From Monoplex corrugatus (Eukaryota > Mollusca > Gastropoda > Littorinimorpha > Ranellidae), in the NCBI GenBank assembly GCA_030674185.1, contig JAPXFY010000026.1, positions 37,644,709 to 37,708,708 on the forward strand: DNA of 64,000 nt, written 5' to 3'. Within the stretch, counting starts at the first letter, position 1, and every line of letters begins with the position of its first letter. Below, piece after piece: positions 23,752-35,222 of the stretch. The position numbers were made by a program, and so were the translations under genes. The notes beneath the pieces were generated by a model. It was not told the origin of the DNA. It did no database searches and was given only the letters and a program-made list of their open reading frames with translations.

Positions 23752-23871
23752 CACACTGTGTGTGTGTGTGTTGTGTGTGTATAAGAGAGAGAGAGACAGA
23801 GACAGACAGAGTGAGTGTGTGTATAGTGTGTGAGAGAGAGGTGTGTGCGTGCGTGTGTGTGTGTGCGTGTG

Positions 23872-23907
<36 letters not shown>

Positions 23908-24035
23908 GTGTGTGTGTGTGACAGAGAGAGGTTGTGCGTGTGTGTGTGTGAGAGACAGAGAGGTTGTGCGTGCGTGTGTGTGTGTGCGTGCGTGTATGTG
24001 ATAGACTCTAGTTGTGTGTGTGAGACAGAGAGAGA
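23705..24035. repeat. Compound CA/TA/TG/GA microsatellite
   Basis: Alternating CA, ATATAT, TG and GAGA blocks with CGTGCGTG variants over more than 300 bp. Long open frames across it are low-complexity translations. Confidence 0.93.
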
Positions 24036-24261
24036 GGGGGGAGGGATGGATGGATGGAAGTGATAGTGATGGGGGAGAAAACGAAACATGAGCGTGGAGA
24101 ATGGGGAGAGGCAGGGTAGAGGAGAGCGAGCTGAGGGTGGGGGGTGGAGGTGTTATCAGATTGTATGCGACATTGTGCTTCGTTTCTTGCCGCCGCCCCG
24201 AGTTCTGGTTTCCCAAAGCAACGAGACTGTAAAAAGCTGCACCACCATCCCCCCACCCTCT

Positions 24262-24264
<3 letters not shown>

Positions 24265-24344
<80 letters not shown>

Positions 24345-24360
24345 TGTGTACGCGCGCGCG
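24265..24360. repeat. (GT)n microsatellite
   Basis: About 40 GT units ending in CGCGCGCGCG. Confidence 0.96.
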
Positions 24361-24849
24361 CCACCTCTTAAATGTGTGCCTATGTGCATGTGTGTATGTG
24401 CGTGCGTGTGTGTGTGCACGAGCGCCACTTCACATGCGGCGTTTGTCAGTCCCATCCACAATCTTATCTGTGTCCCAGTCAATATCTACAGTTCTGTCCC
24501 AGTCAATATTTACAGTGCTATCACTCACTTCAATTTGACATTAAGAATCAACAACACACGACTGCTGTTGGTTGGTTTATCAGTCTGCATGCCAACGGAT
24601 GGTTGACAAGTTGGTCAGTCTGCGAGTGAGAAAGTTAAACAAGTCAGTTGGTAGTAAATTTGTTCATATGCTGGTAGGTTATTCAATAAATTTACGGGTA
24701 AATTTGTTAACAAAGTGGTAGGTTATTCAGGCAGTTTACCTGAAAACCGGTAAATGTGTTCTGAAAACAACTTTGGCTGTCTGAGTTAATGGTTATATAG
24801 GTTTGGTCAGCAATCAGTATGATAAAAACAACATGCACAGACTTATTCT

Positions 24850-25405
24850 TACTGTTTAATTAAAGCCCAGCCGACTGCACAAAGCCCTATCATGGTTATA
24901 ACCATTTCAAAACGTACACATCTGGCTGGCAAAAAAAGCTCGAAAGAAAATTAAGTACATAATATCAATGTATTCACGCACATAATACAAGGATACGCCC
25001 CTGACGTTGACCATTTCGTTCAACTTATCACCAAATGATTGAAAAAAAAAAAAAAAAAGCTGAAGACAAATGTGAACATAACTAAGAACACTAAAGCACA
25101 TATAAAAGTGGCCTACATTACCTAAAATTGCTCCTGCACAGGACATTTCCTTAGAGCGAAACATGCAGCAATACACATACCTAATTATCAGTCCTAAGAG
25201 AAAGTATGTAAGGCTTTATAGAACACATACAGATGAATGAACCAGCAAGGCAGAAAACGACAGGAAGAGATGACAGAAGGCAAAGGAATGAAGTAGAAAC
25301 AGAGGCAGAAAAAGAGGTAATTTCTAGATCTAGCAAAAATTTCCAGAAGATGGGGATACTAGATCTATTTATATTGGAAGAGACCCCGGCATCCCCACGG
25401 GGGGA
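24850..25405 (-). mobile_element. 550-bp dispersed element copy
   Basis: Read on the minus strand it starts GGGATGCCGGGG and ends with the CGGCTGGGCTTTAATTAAAC tail. It carries CAGTCGGCTGGGC, CTTTATAGAACACATACA and AACCAGCAAGGCAGAAAA, the hallmarks of the family. It has no coding capacity. The 5' end is CATCCCCACGGGG in genomic sense, shared by all the minus-strand copies. Confidence 0.8.
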
Positions 25406-26440
25406 CACACAAAGATTGGAGGTTGCTTTAGTCAGTCAGTTTATTAGCATTTGTGTCAGCGAGTTCATGCCACTAGAGTAAGGGCTGATAAAAAAAAAAA
25501 AAAAAAAAAAAAAAGCCTGTCCCATAATCCTGGGGTTTGTCTTCGGGCCAGTATCATGAGGGTGAGGGCCATCTCTTCTCCTTCGCTGCTTTACCTTCCC
25601 GATCCTGAACAGGGTCAGGTGCTCTGTCATAACTGGGTGAACTGGATGTCGGGTACACATGGTTTTGTTTTCGGGCCAAGTTTGTGCAAACCACTGGTAC
25701 TGAAAAAGCTCGAAGGTTCAAACCCCAGCAGTATCTTTAACTTTACGCCAAGCAGGCCAGCGTCTGTCGGTATAGAAACACTTTGCTGAATGGTCAGTTC
25801 ATTAACAACCAGTCGAGGTTTAACTCTTATTTTTTGTTTCTCCCGCATTCCTGCTGCACCTTACTTTTAGCTCATGCATTCCATTCTTCCCAGCGCCATT
25901 CCTACCCCCCCCCCAAACCCCCCCCCCCCAAACACACCATCCCACCCTGACTTTCTTCACCGCTTTCTGCAAGAAGGGGGGGTGGAGGGTTCAGCTTTCA
26001 CAAGGACAGATTTTCCCTCCAAAACATTTATTACATGTGTTGAACTTTAATTATATTGTCAAGAGTGGCGACGTGAGAGAAAGAGCGCGCTCCTCTGCAG
26101 TCTCCCACGAGAACCACTGCCAGAGGTTCCCATATACAAACTGATGGAACCGTAAACACAGGAGACGCCACAGAAAGCCTTGTTTCTCCTTTCAAACTTC
26201 AGACACTGCTCCTCTTTCTCTCTTTCCCCTCCTTCAACTCCTCTGCCCCCCCCCCCCCCCCCCCGGACTGTGTGATGCTAAAAACAAACTCGACAACCCA
26301 TGAAATTCTCACACGCACGTGTGGACGGTTGTACTTTTATATAACTTTTATATGCAGTCGTTGGTTTTAGCAACTTACAGGTCACAAACTACCCGATATA
26401 CTCCTCAATCTGTGCAGTAAATGCTAGGCGCGCCCACATA
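25406..26440. other. Non-coding, homopolymer-rich stretch
   Basis: A runs (25,491-25,514), C runs (25,905-25,930 and 26,247-26,264) and a block (about 25,575-25,620) similar to 2,555-2,600 (CTGCTTTACCTTCCC). No gene is recognised. Confidence 0.45.
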
Positions 26441-26441
26441 C

Positions 26442-26511
<70 letters not shown>

Positions 26512-26570
26512 TGAACCACACATACGCTCGGACGCACACACGTACGCATGCACACACACTCAACCATAAA

Positions 26571-26604
<34 letters not shown>

Positions 26605-26956
26605 AAGGGGGTGGGGAGAGAGAGTGAGAGAGAGAGTGAGAGAGAGAGAGAGAGAAATGACTCATTCATACGCTCGAACAGACGCACGCACGCATGTACA
26701 CCACACACAAGCAAGCAAGCAAGCGCAACACACACACACACACACACACAGCACAAGAGAGAAATCATGAACCACACATACGCACGTACGCACGCACGCA
26801 TGCACACACGCGCAATCATAACCACCACCACCACCACCACTCACACACACATACAGAGGATCATAAACGAGAGCGGAAACAGAAAAGTATGTGTCTATGT
26901 GTTCGCGTGTGCAAATGTGTGTGTGTGTCTATATGTACGTGTGCGTGTCTATATGT

Positions 26957-27029
<73 letters not shown>

Positions 27030-27062
27030 GTTGCGTGCGTGTGTGTGTGTGTGTGTGTGTGC

Positions 27063-27136
<74 letters not shown>

Positions 27137-27205
27137 ATGCGTGCATCCGAGCGTGTGTGTGTGTGTGTGGTGTGTGTGTGTGTGATGTGTGTGTGTGTGT
27201 GAGAC
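26440..27205. repeat. Microsatellite cluster (GA)n, (CA)n, (ACC)n, (GT)n
   Basis: GA block 26,441-26,506, duplicated GAAATCATGAACCACACATACGC-type spacers with ACGCACGC runs, CACCACCACC near 26,822, and a GT tract of about 290 bp at 26,918-27,205. A 315-codon open frame spanning it is repeat translation. Confidence 0.93.
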
Positions 27206-27649
27206 TAGCGCCCGCGTACGCCTGCATGTTTCAAAATATGCACATGTACACATTTCGACGTATCGACGTATGTCAAAAAGCATTACATTTCAAACTGACG
27301 TTAAAAACAACAAATGAAGGAACAAAAATCTCAACGGGTATATGGCTAAGTATAGGCTTGCACGTATGCACGAGTAAAAGGCAACCGGGTCTGCATGTGT
27401 CCACACAGTGTGTATGCGCACGCGTGTTTGCGTGTTTGTTCGTGGCGCATGCACTAGGGCGGCCGACTGTGTGTGTGCGCACTGTGTGTGAATGACAAGG
27501 GTGTGATGTGGGTGAAATGAACCCCTAGAGTTCTGAACCCCGGCTGAAGTTCTGCCCTGGAACAAATGTCAAAGTGTCGCTGTGTTTTGTCAACGGGAGG
27601 GATCAGGTCTTCTCTCCGTCAACATGGCAAGCAGACGCCGCGTGCGCAC

Positions 27650-27895
27650 AACACACACACACACACACGCGCGCGCGCACATGCGCACACACACATGCAC
27701 ATATACACCACAAACACGCACGCATATATGCATGTATTGCACACGCACACAACACAACACATACATGCACTATACACGCACACACATGCATGGACACACA
27801 CACAGAGTGAGAGAGAGAGAGAAGAGAGGGAGAGGAGAGAGAGAACACACGCGCAAAGACACGCGCGCGGCGCGAGCACACACACACACACACAC
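27650..27895. repeat. Compound CA / CG / GA microsatellite
   Basis: CACACA, CGCGCGCG and ATGCACAT variants, then GAGAGA, then CACACA. Confidence 0.9.
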
Positions 27896-28039
27896 TTGTC
27901 TAAAAGCACATAAGTGACAAGACATTAAAAGAAATAATGAACGAACACACCCAAACATGTGAACACACAGAGATAAGGTCCCTGGACGTACTATTAAATA
28001 TCATCAACAGCCTTGCCCCAAAGTTAGAGGCAGTGATGC

Positions 28040-28077
28040 CACACACACACGCACGCACAGATACCACACACACACAC

Positions 28078-28108
<31 letters not shown>

Positions 28109-28112
28109 CACA
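28040..28112. repeat. (CA)n microsatellite
   Basis: CA units with AACA and CGCACGCA interruptions. Confidence 0.93.
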
Positions 28113-28334
28113 AAGGTCCTTCCCATCAAGTATTTCATGTCTTGTAACAGTAGCCACGCCCGCCTGTTGCATAGAAAAGAGCATAAAGATGCCACACTCC
28201 CAAAAACATACAGACATTGATGTACAACACAATATGATTCAGTCATACGTCCTGGTTCGGCCAGATCGCGCCAGTCCTCTCCAGTCATTCTGTGTCTTTT
28301 ATATTTCATAAATTTCCTCCTCCTCACTCATATC

Positions 28335-28470
28335 CTTGGCAGCGCATAGAGTTCACAGGCTCAAGGAGTCCAGTAGACATCTGCTAGCGGGTTTGGGCAG
28401 AGCGCAAATGGAACTGTCTCAGAACAATGAACGACTCTTGAATGAAGTTCAAATTCTCGAACGCCTAACC
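28335..28470 (+). mobile_element. SINE family A body fragment
   Basis: GGCAGCGCATAGAGTTCACA, CTCAAGGAGTC and GGTTTGGGCAGAGCGCA align with the SINE A body. The head is absent. Confidence 0.6.
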
Positions 28471-28499
28471 AGCCCCCCACCCCACTCCCTCCTTCCTCC

Positions 28500-29010
28500 C
28501 TTGGGGATGCTGGGGGCTCTTTCAGTATAAACGGTATCCCCCATCTTCTGGAAATGTTTTGCTAGAAATGTCCTCTTTTTTCTTTGTCCCTCAGTTTTCT
28601 GCCTTGCTCCTTTGCTTTTTTGTCATCTCTCCCGTTTTCATTTTCTGCTATCCTGGTTCATTCACCTTTACGTTTTCCACAAAGCCGTACACAATTTCTG
28701 TTCATTGGGATGGTTCATTTGGGTACATACATTAACTGCTGTATTAGCTCTTAAGGAAATGTAAACTGCTTGGCGGCAATTTAAGGCACTACGGACAAGT
28801 TTTTACGATATATTTTTGTATACTTACGGCCCACACCATGGGACATATGCTTATATTAATTGAATGAATGCAGTAGTATGTGTGTACTTTCCTAGATTTC
28901 GAAGGCATTAATAACATTATGTGTACTTAATTTTCTTTTTCAGGTTTCCTTTCTTCCAGGGTCAACGTGTTTAGAAGCCAGTGTTACGTTTGAGATGGCT
29001 ACAACCCTGA
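28500..29010 (+). mobile_element. 550-bp dispersed element copy (plus strand)
   Basis: It starts GGGGATGCTGGGGGCTCTTT and continues with TCCCCCATCTTCTGGAAATG, TTCTGCCTTGCTCC and TGTATTAGCTCTTAAGGAAA, reaching GCTACAACCCTGATA at the 3' end. It is more diverged than the other copies. Confidence 0.72.
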
Positions 29011-29039
29011 TAAGTTTCTCAGCAGTCTAATGATATAAC

Positions 29040-29354
29040 TCAGCAGTCCAATGATAATATTCCTATCCCGTTGACACAAGTGTGACAGTGCAGCATACCT
29101 GACAATTCTGTAGAGTACACAACAGTTGTGGGCAAAACTAGCTCAAAGGGAAGGCTGCGTAACTTCCACAGCACTCCATTGTCAGCCATAAAAAGCATAC
29201 TTGTGGCTTGGCCACTGACTTCAGAAATCAGGCCCGATGACTGCAGGGAAAATCCTGCTGGCTGCTCCGCAAAGACGGCAAACTTGGGATCCCGTTCGGG
29301 GCTTGTCAGACCTAGCTGGACGGCAGAGTGGGCTGAAGCATCATGCCTGGCCAC
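29040..29354 (-). other. Unassigned 104-codon open frame
   Basis: An open frame on the minus strand without low-complexity sequence (contains EQPAGFSLQSSGLISEVSG and NGVLWKLRSLPFELVLP). It opens at a GTG, so its true start, if any, would need an upstream exon. A possible donor (TCAG|GTATGC) lies near its end. No domain or family is recognised. Base composition is more GC-rich than its neighbours. It may be an unrecognised exon, a transposon fragment or chance. Confidence 0.2.
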
Positions 29355-29849
29355 TTTCGCGGCCGTTCAAACAAACCCTGTCGTTGAATACGGCAACGTT
29401 GGGAGCTTCCGACTGCTAACTGTCAAGACTATATTGGAGGGATGGGAGAGGAGCTAGCAGCTATACGAGCTGGTAGCAGGGCGGGCTGTCCGAGAGAGAG
29501 ATGAAAACAAAGAGTGGGGCGAGAGAGGGGTCTTCCACTGTCTCTTGATCCAGAGGCTGGGCTTGACCTGCTTGGTGCGCGTTGTGTGGCTGTGTCCGGG
29601 GTTTGTCATCTCCCCTCCTTGCCATTCAGTTTGTAAACAAGGTTACTGATCGCTGGGTCCGAATGGGTCATGCAACGCATGGACAATCCCCCCTTTGCTT
29701 GAAATGGCTATCGAGTGGCGTTGGGAGCTTGGAGGGTGATTGTCCAGAAGTGGCGGGGTACTGGTGCTCCGGGTCCCTTCCGCACCCTCGTGGTGTTTCT
29801 TGTTAACATACCGTAGGTTTTTGCACAGGACAGGAACAGCGTGAGGAGC
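29355..29849. other. Non-coding stretch, no gene recognised
   Basis: GC-moderate sequence without repeats that I recognise and without a supportable exon. Confidence 0.4.
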
Positions 29850-30250
29850 CTGTGGCCCAGTGGAGAAAAACATCATCTAATACGTGAGAAATACGGGTTC
29901 GATTCCCAGTTGGGTCAGGGATTTTTCTCCACCTTCCACTAGACTTTTGAGAGGTGGTATGCATGCTAGTCTTTAGGCTGACATGATAAATCGAGGTCCC
30001 ATGCCCAGCATGCAGTTAGGGCATGTGAAAGACTCCACGGCAACTTAAAGAGTTGTCCCTGGCAACATTCTGCAGAAAATTTCACTATCACAGGTAAACA
30101 GAAATACAAGCATACAAGAAAAACAACAACAACAAAAACAAAAGGGTAGCGCTGTACTATGCTGACATGCTTTCCCTGAGAAGAGCTGCACACACATTTC
30201 ATGTGAAAAAATTCGTTTAAGAAAAACAAAATCCAATCTAATCCCATCCA
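29850..30250 (+). mobile_element. tRNA-derived SINE, family D
   Basis: The tRNA-like head (CTGTGGCCCAGTGGAGAAAA for box A, GGGTTCGATTCCCAGT for box B) is followed by a long conserved body (AAAGAGTTGTCCCTGGCAAC, ATTCTGCAGAAAATTTC, CTTTCCCTGAGAAGAGC). The composite structure fits SINEs with a conserved central domain. The head is well preserved, so this copy is fairly young. Confidence 0.82.
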
Positions 30251-30324
30251 AAAGTTGTATTCTGACTGGTTGTTGTGGAATTCAAAAAGAAATGACTGTA
30301 TACAGCAGTGTCACTGAATTACGT

Positions 30325-30502
30325 CATGTGACATAGCCTTCAGCAAGATGTCCGGCACACAGCATGACATGCCATGTGGCACAGCCTTTAGCAAGACATC
30401 TGGCACACAGCATGTCATGTGGCACATCCTTTAGCAAAATATCTGGAACATGTCATGCCGTGTAGCACATCCTTTAGTACTATACCTGGCAGACATCGTG
30501 TC
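30325..30502 (+). repeat. Four-unit tandem repeat (about 45-55 bp)
   Basis: Units share GTGGCACAGCCTTTAGCAAG and ATCTGGCACACAGCATG with small deletions. Confidence 0.85.
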
Positions 30503-30735
30503 CTCTTTTTCCAGTTTTTCTCACTGTTATTCGGTGTTGCCTTGTAATGTCGGTGGACTGCAGAGAGAAGCTGACCTTTGGCGTAAGGTATAGCTTATAG
30601 CGGAATGGAATGGAATGGAATGGCTTACTTTTTTTTTTTTTTTTTTTTTTTTAATATCACAATGGAAAATTTCCGTGTGAAACGGGGACTGCGCTCCCAA
30701 GGGAGAATAGGTCATCATAGTACGGTGCCATCCTC

Positions 30736-30738
<3 letters not shown>

Positions 30739-30775
<37 letters not shown>

Positions 30776-30881
30776 TGTGTGTGTGTGTGGTGGTGTGTGG
30801 TGGTGTGGTGTGTGTGTGTGGCGCGCGCGCGCGTGTGTGTGTGGCGCGCGCGCGCGCGCGTGTGTGTGTGTATGTGTGTGT

Positions 30882-30915
<34 letters not shown>

Positions 30916-30956
30916 GTGTGTGTGTGTGGTGTGTGTATGTGTGTGAGTGCGAGTGA

Positions 30957-31008
<52 letters not shown>
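30739..31008. repeat. (GT)n microsatellite with GC and GGT interruptions
   Basis: 270 bp of GT with GCGCGCGCGC blocks and GAGTGAGT near 30,945-30,962. A 23-bp T run lies upstream at about 30,629-30,652. Confidence 0.95.
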
Positions 31009-31010
<2 letters not shown>

Positions 31011-31081
31011 CCCATTTCTGTAATACTACAGCGGCAACACAGTCTGGAACAACTCTTCATAATGCTATGATAATACAGGAC

Positions 31082-31432
31082 AACGGGGATGATAACTGTG
31101 GTGCTGTGGAGTGCCGTTTTGGATTGGGACTGTTTGCCAGAGCTGTACTCTACACTTACTATCATAATATATCCTGGTATCAACCAGGCCCGAGAGAAAC
31201 AGACACAGTAGTACTGGTCAGCATAATGCGCAACACCGTTAAAGATGCATCTGTGAAGTGGAATGAGGCTCGATTGTATAGTCCCAAGTCTTCCCTATGA
31301 GATATAGCACACTCGGCTCTGGGTAGGAGCTGATTGGGGTCGGGAAAAAAATCCCACAAAGACTCTGAGAAGACTGATGCGATCTGAACCCACAACCTTC
31401 CAACTGTTCGTCCGTAGTGAGAATAACAGCAC
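31082..31432 (-). mobile_element. tRNA-derived SINE, family B
   Basis: Shares GGATTGGGACTG, TATCATAATATATCCTGG, CAACCAGGCCCGAGAGA, GATGCATCTGTGAAGTGG and CGAACCCACAACCTTCCA-like sequence with copies at 38.9 and 42.35 kb. In the fuller copies the reverse strand shows a tRNA-like head. The head is truncated here near 31,430. Confidence 0.8.
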
Positions 31433-31442
31433 CCCTGGTGAC

Positions 31443-31990
31443 TGTTATTGTTATGTTTGTTTAAAGCCCAGCCGACCGCGTAGAGTCATATCAGAGCTAT
31501 AACCACTTCAAAACATACACAATACTTCGACTGAAAAAAAAAAAGAAAAGAAAACTTAAGAACACATATCAATGCATTCGTGCACATAATCCAAGGAGAT
31601 TCCTCTGGTGTGGACCACCCTGTCCAATTTATCACACAGGGGATTTAAAAAACATTACTGAATACAAATTTAAACGTAACTAAAGACACTAAAACATATT
31701 AAAACAAGCCTAGGTTACCTAAAAATTGTTTCCACATATCTCATTTACCTGGAGCCAAAATGCACTTAATACAATTAATCCACCCTAAGAGAAAGTACGT
31801 AAGACTTTATCGAACTCATACAGGTGAATGAACCAGCAAGGCAGAAAATGACAAGAAGAAATGACAGAAAGCAAATGAATAAGGCAGAAACAAAGAGAGT
31901 GACAGAAAAAAAGGCAATTTCTAGCAGAGATTTTCCAGAAGGTGGGGATACTATTTACACTGATAGAACCCCCAGCATCCCCACAGAGTA
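31443..31990 (-). mobile_element. 550-bp dispersed element copy with AATAACA tail
   Basis: In genomic sense it starts TGTTATTGTTATGTTTGTTT, which is the reverse complement of an A-rich AATAACA tail, continues AAAGCCCAGCCGAC, and ends CCCCCAGCATCCCCAC. It is nearly full length, so it defines the family ends. It immediately follows a SINE B copy. Confidence 0.83.
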
Positions 31991-32199
31991 ACCCCTGGTG
32001 ACTGGCTGCATAACAGGTGTTCATTATCTTTACATGTCTAACCAGGATAACTATGACTATACTAAAACCTCTCTCTCTGTTTTTGTTTTTGCGAAGGCCA
32101 GTTGGTTCTGTTGATAAGAGCTATGGACTCGAGATCTGGTAACTCGAGTTGAACACCAGCCTGCAACATTAGAAATTGTCTGTTTGCTTGCTGTCCATC

Positions 32200-32386
32200 T
32201 TAACCCTTTGACTCCCGCACCCTATCCACTGCCTGCAAACACTTAATAACCCTTTGATTCCCTCATCCTATCCACCAGCTTCCTGCTTTGGATAGGATGA
32301 GGGAATCAAAGGGTTAAGTTTTTGCTTCACGAACATGGCTGACAACGTAGGATGTCGGTGGACGGTGTGCGGGAGTCAAAGGGTTC
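32200..32386. mobile_element. TTAA hairpin MITE, copy 7 (reverse orientation)
   Basis: TTAACCCTTTGACTCCCGCA faces GTGCGGGAGTCAAAGGGTT. The inner hairpin (AACCCTTTGATTCCCTCATC against GATGAGGGAATCAAAGGGTT) is perfect over 20 bases. The loop element GTTTTTGCTTCACGAACATG lies on the right arm, which sets the orientation. Confidence 0.92.
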
Positions 32387-32401
32387 CATTGTTCTGGTGG
32401 T

Positions 32402-33715
32402 CATCATCAAGTGCCCTGCCGTATGGCGTTAGCGATCATGGCCCTCCATATGTATCTGTCCCTTGCTGCCACAAGCACATCTTCCACTCTCTCCGTCCTA
32501 AGCCACCCTGCAAGTCCGTCCAATATTTCCTCCTTGGGTCTACCTGGCGCTCTCTTTCCCTCCACTTTTCCTGTTGTGACCAAGTGCTCTGATTCCCCTT
32601 TCCTCATAAAATGGCCTATAAATGTTGCCGGTCTTTTCCTAATCTTCTTCATTAATGATCTTCTTGTGTTTGCATCCATCAGGACTGTCTGGTTTGTTCT
32701 CTTTGCTGTCCATGGAACTCTCAACATTCTTCTTAGAAACATCTCAGCTGCCTCAATCTCGTTCTGGCTTTGCTTGTTGACTGTCCACGCCTCACAACCG
32801 TATAACATTACCGGTTCCATATAACATTCAAGAACTCTCTTCCTCACGTTGAAAGGCATTTGGTTGGTAAGAATGTCTTTCATCTTCTTGAATGCCGTTT
32901 TGGCTTGGCCGATTTTGCTGGCTATTTCTGATGTGCATCTGCCGTCTGGTGAGATATTTAAACTTATCAACCTGTCTCAAGATTGTGCCGTTTGCTGTTA
33001 TTTGGACGAGGGGATTTCATGTTTTTACAATGATTACCATGACTTCAGCCTCCTTGCTATTTAGCTCCAACTATTTATTTTTACTTTCTATTTCTATTAT
33101 ATGTACAAGGTTTTGTAGGTGTCTTTCATTTTCTGCAATCAGCACGGTGTCATCTGCGTAACGAATGTTGTTTATCATTTTTCCTCCAACCTTTAATCCA
33201 GGGTATTCTTCTAGGTTTCTCATGATGTCTTTGCTGTAAAGTGAAAACAGATCTAGTGACAGAACACAACCTTGCCTGACTCTTTTGATATTATGGAAGG
33301 AGCTTATGTCGTTTTCTATTCTCATTGCAGCTGTTTGTTCCCAATACATATTTCTGATTATTCAAAGATCTTTCCATCAAAATTGAGTCTTTCTAATTGG
33401 TTGATCAATTCTTCACGTCTTACCCGATTGAAAGCCTTGGCATGATCAACAAAGCATAAATATAAATTGTTATTCAACTCGACTGACCTCTCTGTGATAG
33501 TTCTTAGGATGTATGTAGCATTAATAGTTCCTTTCCCTTCCACAAATCCACACTGTTCTGCTATTTCTCTTTTGATTCTATTCCTTTTCCGTGTCATGAT
33601 TATTCTTAATAGGATTTTTGTTACATACTCATCAAGCTGATTGTGCGATGGAGTTCGCATTCTATAGCCCCTGCTTTCTTTGGACCAGCAATGAAAATTG
33701 TCACCTTCACTCTTG
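32402..33715 (-). mobile_element. RTE-like LINE relic with target-site duplication
   Basis: Minus-strand translation, with frameshifts, runs from IFIAGPKKAGAIE and ELHRTISLMS through VEGKGTINATYILRT, FVDHAKAFNRVRREEL, YADDTVLIAE, LYGCEAWTVNKQSQNEIE and APGRPKEEILDGLAG to RQGT, with a TGATGATG 3' tail. These are the RTE-type reverse transcriptase blocks. The first catalytic region reads AKAFNR where an Asp is normal, so the enzyme is inactive as well as frameshifted. An 11-bp duplication GTTCTGGTGGT flanks the insertion (32,391-32,401 and 33,716-33,726). This copy reaches about 60 bp further 5' than the one at 526-1,790. Confidence 0.92.
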
Positions 33716-34019
33716 GTTCTGGTGGTGTCAGTTTATATTTCACAGGTCCCTCCCGCTCCCTCCCTCCTTCAAGACCTTGCCAGCGAATGGGCGTCTTTGT
33801 GCGCGGGCTCAGGGAGTCTTGTCAGATAACTTGCTGATAGATTTGGGTGGAGCGCATATGGAATTGTATGAGTGTGATAAATCCCTCTGGAACAAACTGC
33901 AAAATCTGTCAACAGAAGTGTGGTGGCACAGAGGTCAGAATGACAGTATGGTAACCCCGAGTGATCCCAGTTTAAATTTATACCCAAAACAGACAAGAGG
34001 TTTATCTCGTCCCTTTCAC

Positions 34020-34565
34020 ACAGACTTTGTGGTGGTCCGATTGCTTTATGGTGGTATGATTGCTTTGTGGTGGTCTGAATGCTTTGTGATGGTCTGAATG
34101 CTTTGTAGTGGTCTGAGTGAATGCTTTATGATAGTCTGAAAGCTTATGGCGGTATGAATGCTTTATGGTGGTATGAATGCTTCGTACTCGTAGTGGCCTG
34201 AATGCTTTGTGGTGGTCTGATTGCTTTGTGGTGATCTGAAAGCTCTGTGGTGGTATGAATGTTTTGTGGTGGTATGAATGCTTTGTGGTGATATGATTGC
34301 TTTGTGCTGGTCTAAATGCTTTGTGGTGGTCTGAAAGCTTTGTGATGGTCTGAATGCTTTGTGGTGGTCTGAAAGCTTTGTGGTTGTCTGAATGCTTTGT
34401 GGTGGTCTGAAAGCTTTGTGATGGTCTGAATGCTTTGTCGTGGTATGAATGCTTTGTGATGGTCTGAATGCTTTGTGGAGGTCTGATAGCTCTGTGATGG
34501 TATGATTGCTCTGTCGTGGTATGAATGCTTTGTCGTGGTGTGAATGCTTTGTGGTGGTCTGGCTG
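34020..34565 (+). repeat. 19-bp minisatellite (GCTTTGTGGTGGTCTGAAT)
   Basis: About 28 tandem units of GCTTTGTGGTGGTCTGAAT with substitutions (TATGAAT, GATGG, CGTGG). The minus-strand 234-codon open frame (His-Lys-Ala-Phe/Pro-Pro-Gln units) is a repeat artefact, although 19-bp periodicity shifts the frame each unit. Confidence 0.95.
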
Positions 34566-34819
34566 CAAACCCTTTACATGAAAATGGTGGCACTTTGTGT
34601 GCATATCATAGTTTGGACGGGGTAGGAGGGAATGGGATAAGAGGGAGAGAGGGTGTAATACAAGAGAGCGAAAGAGGGAACAAGGCCATTTCTTATTCCC
34701 TGTCATTCACGCACTCAACAAACCTTGAAGAAACAAGATTTGAGACAACACTCCTAACCCTCCTTCCCTCTCACCTTCCTCCAAAGCCCTGTACCCATTC
34801 AACCACTGCACCCCACGTA

Positions 34820-34970
34820 CACGTGCACACACGCACACACATATGCATGCACCGGACACACACACGCGCGCACGCGCAGCTTACACACACACAGAACACA
34901 CACGCACGCTAACACAAACACACACTCAGCACGACAACACACAACGACTCCACGCACGCACGCACACACA

Positions 34971-35008
<38 letters not shown>

Positions 35009-35141
35009 GAGAGAATTGTGTGGGAAGTGTAAGCCGATAGGTGAAATGGAAACCTTTGCGTCTATCTAGAATCTGTCCTGAACTTGTAACCCTACACTCT
35101 GCAGTCTGCAGTCGGCCTTTCTTCTTGGTCCTGGCAGACAG

Positions 35142-35217
<76 letters not shown>
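34820..35217. repeat. (CA)n and (CT)n microsatellites
   Basis: CA-rich compound tract 34,820-35,007 and a CT tract 35,140-35,217. Between them a segment (GTGTGGGAAGTGTAAG...CTATCTAGAATCT) recurs near 37,950-38,000. Confidence 0.93.

Positions 35218-35221
<4 letters not shown>

Positions 35222-35222
<1 letters not shown>

Larger units (their letters stand above)
32090..33935 (+). mobile_element. SINE family A copy with nested MITE and LINE insertions
   Basis: The SINE head (GGCCAGTTGGTTCTGTTGAT, CTCGAGTTGAACACCAGCCT) runs to 32,199, where a hairpin MITE enters at TTAA. A few bases of SINE (GTTCTGGTGGT) follow, then an RTE-like LINE (32,402-33,715), then the SINE resumes at GTTCTGGTGGTGTCAGTTTA and continues through CTTGCCAGCGAATGGG and TTGGGTGGAGCGCATATGG. 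The order of insertion is SINE first, then MITE and LINE in undetermined order. Confidence 0.88.

Noticed and set aside
26548..27495. 315-codon plus-strand open frame and many similar Cys-Val or Thr-His frames over GT/CA tracts
   Set aside because: Dinucleotide repeats translate without stops. No start context, domain or splice signal supports these as genes.
34002..34706. 234-codon minus-strand open frame with His-Lys-Ala-Phe units
   Set aside because: It is a translation of a 19-bp minisatellite. Frame is kept only because the unit lacks stops in all frames on that strand.
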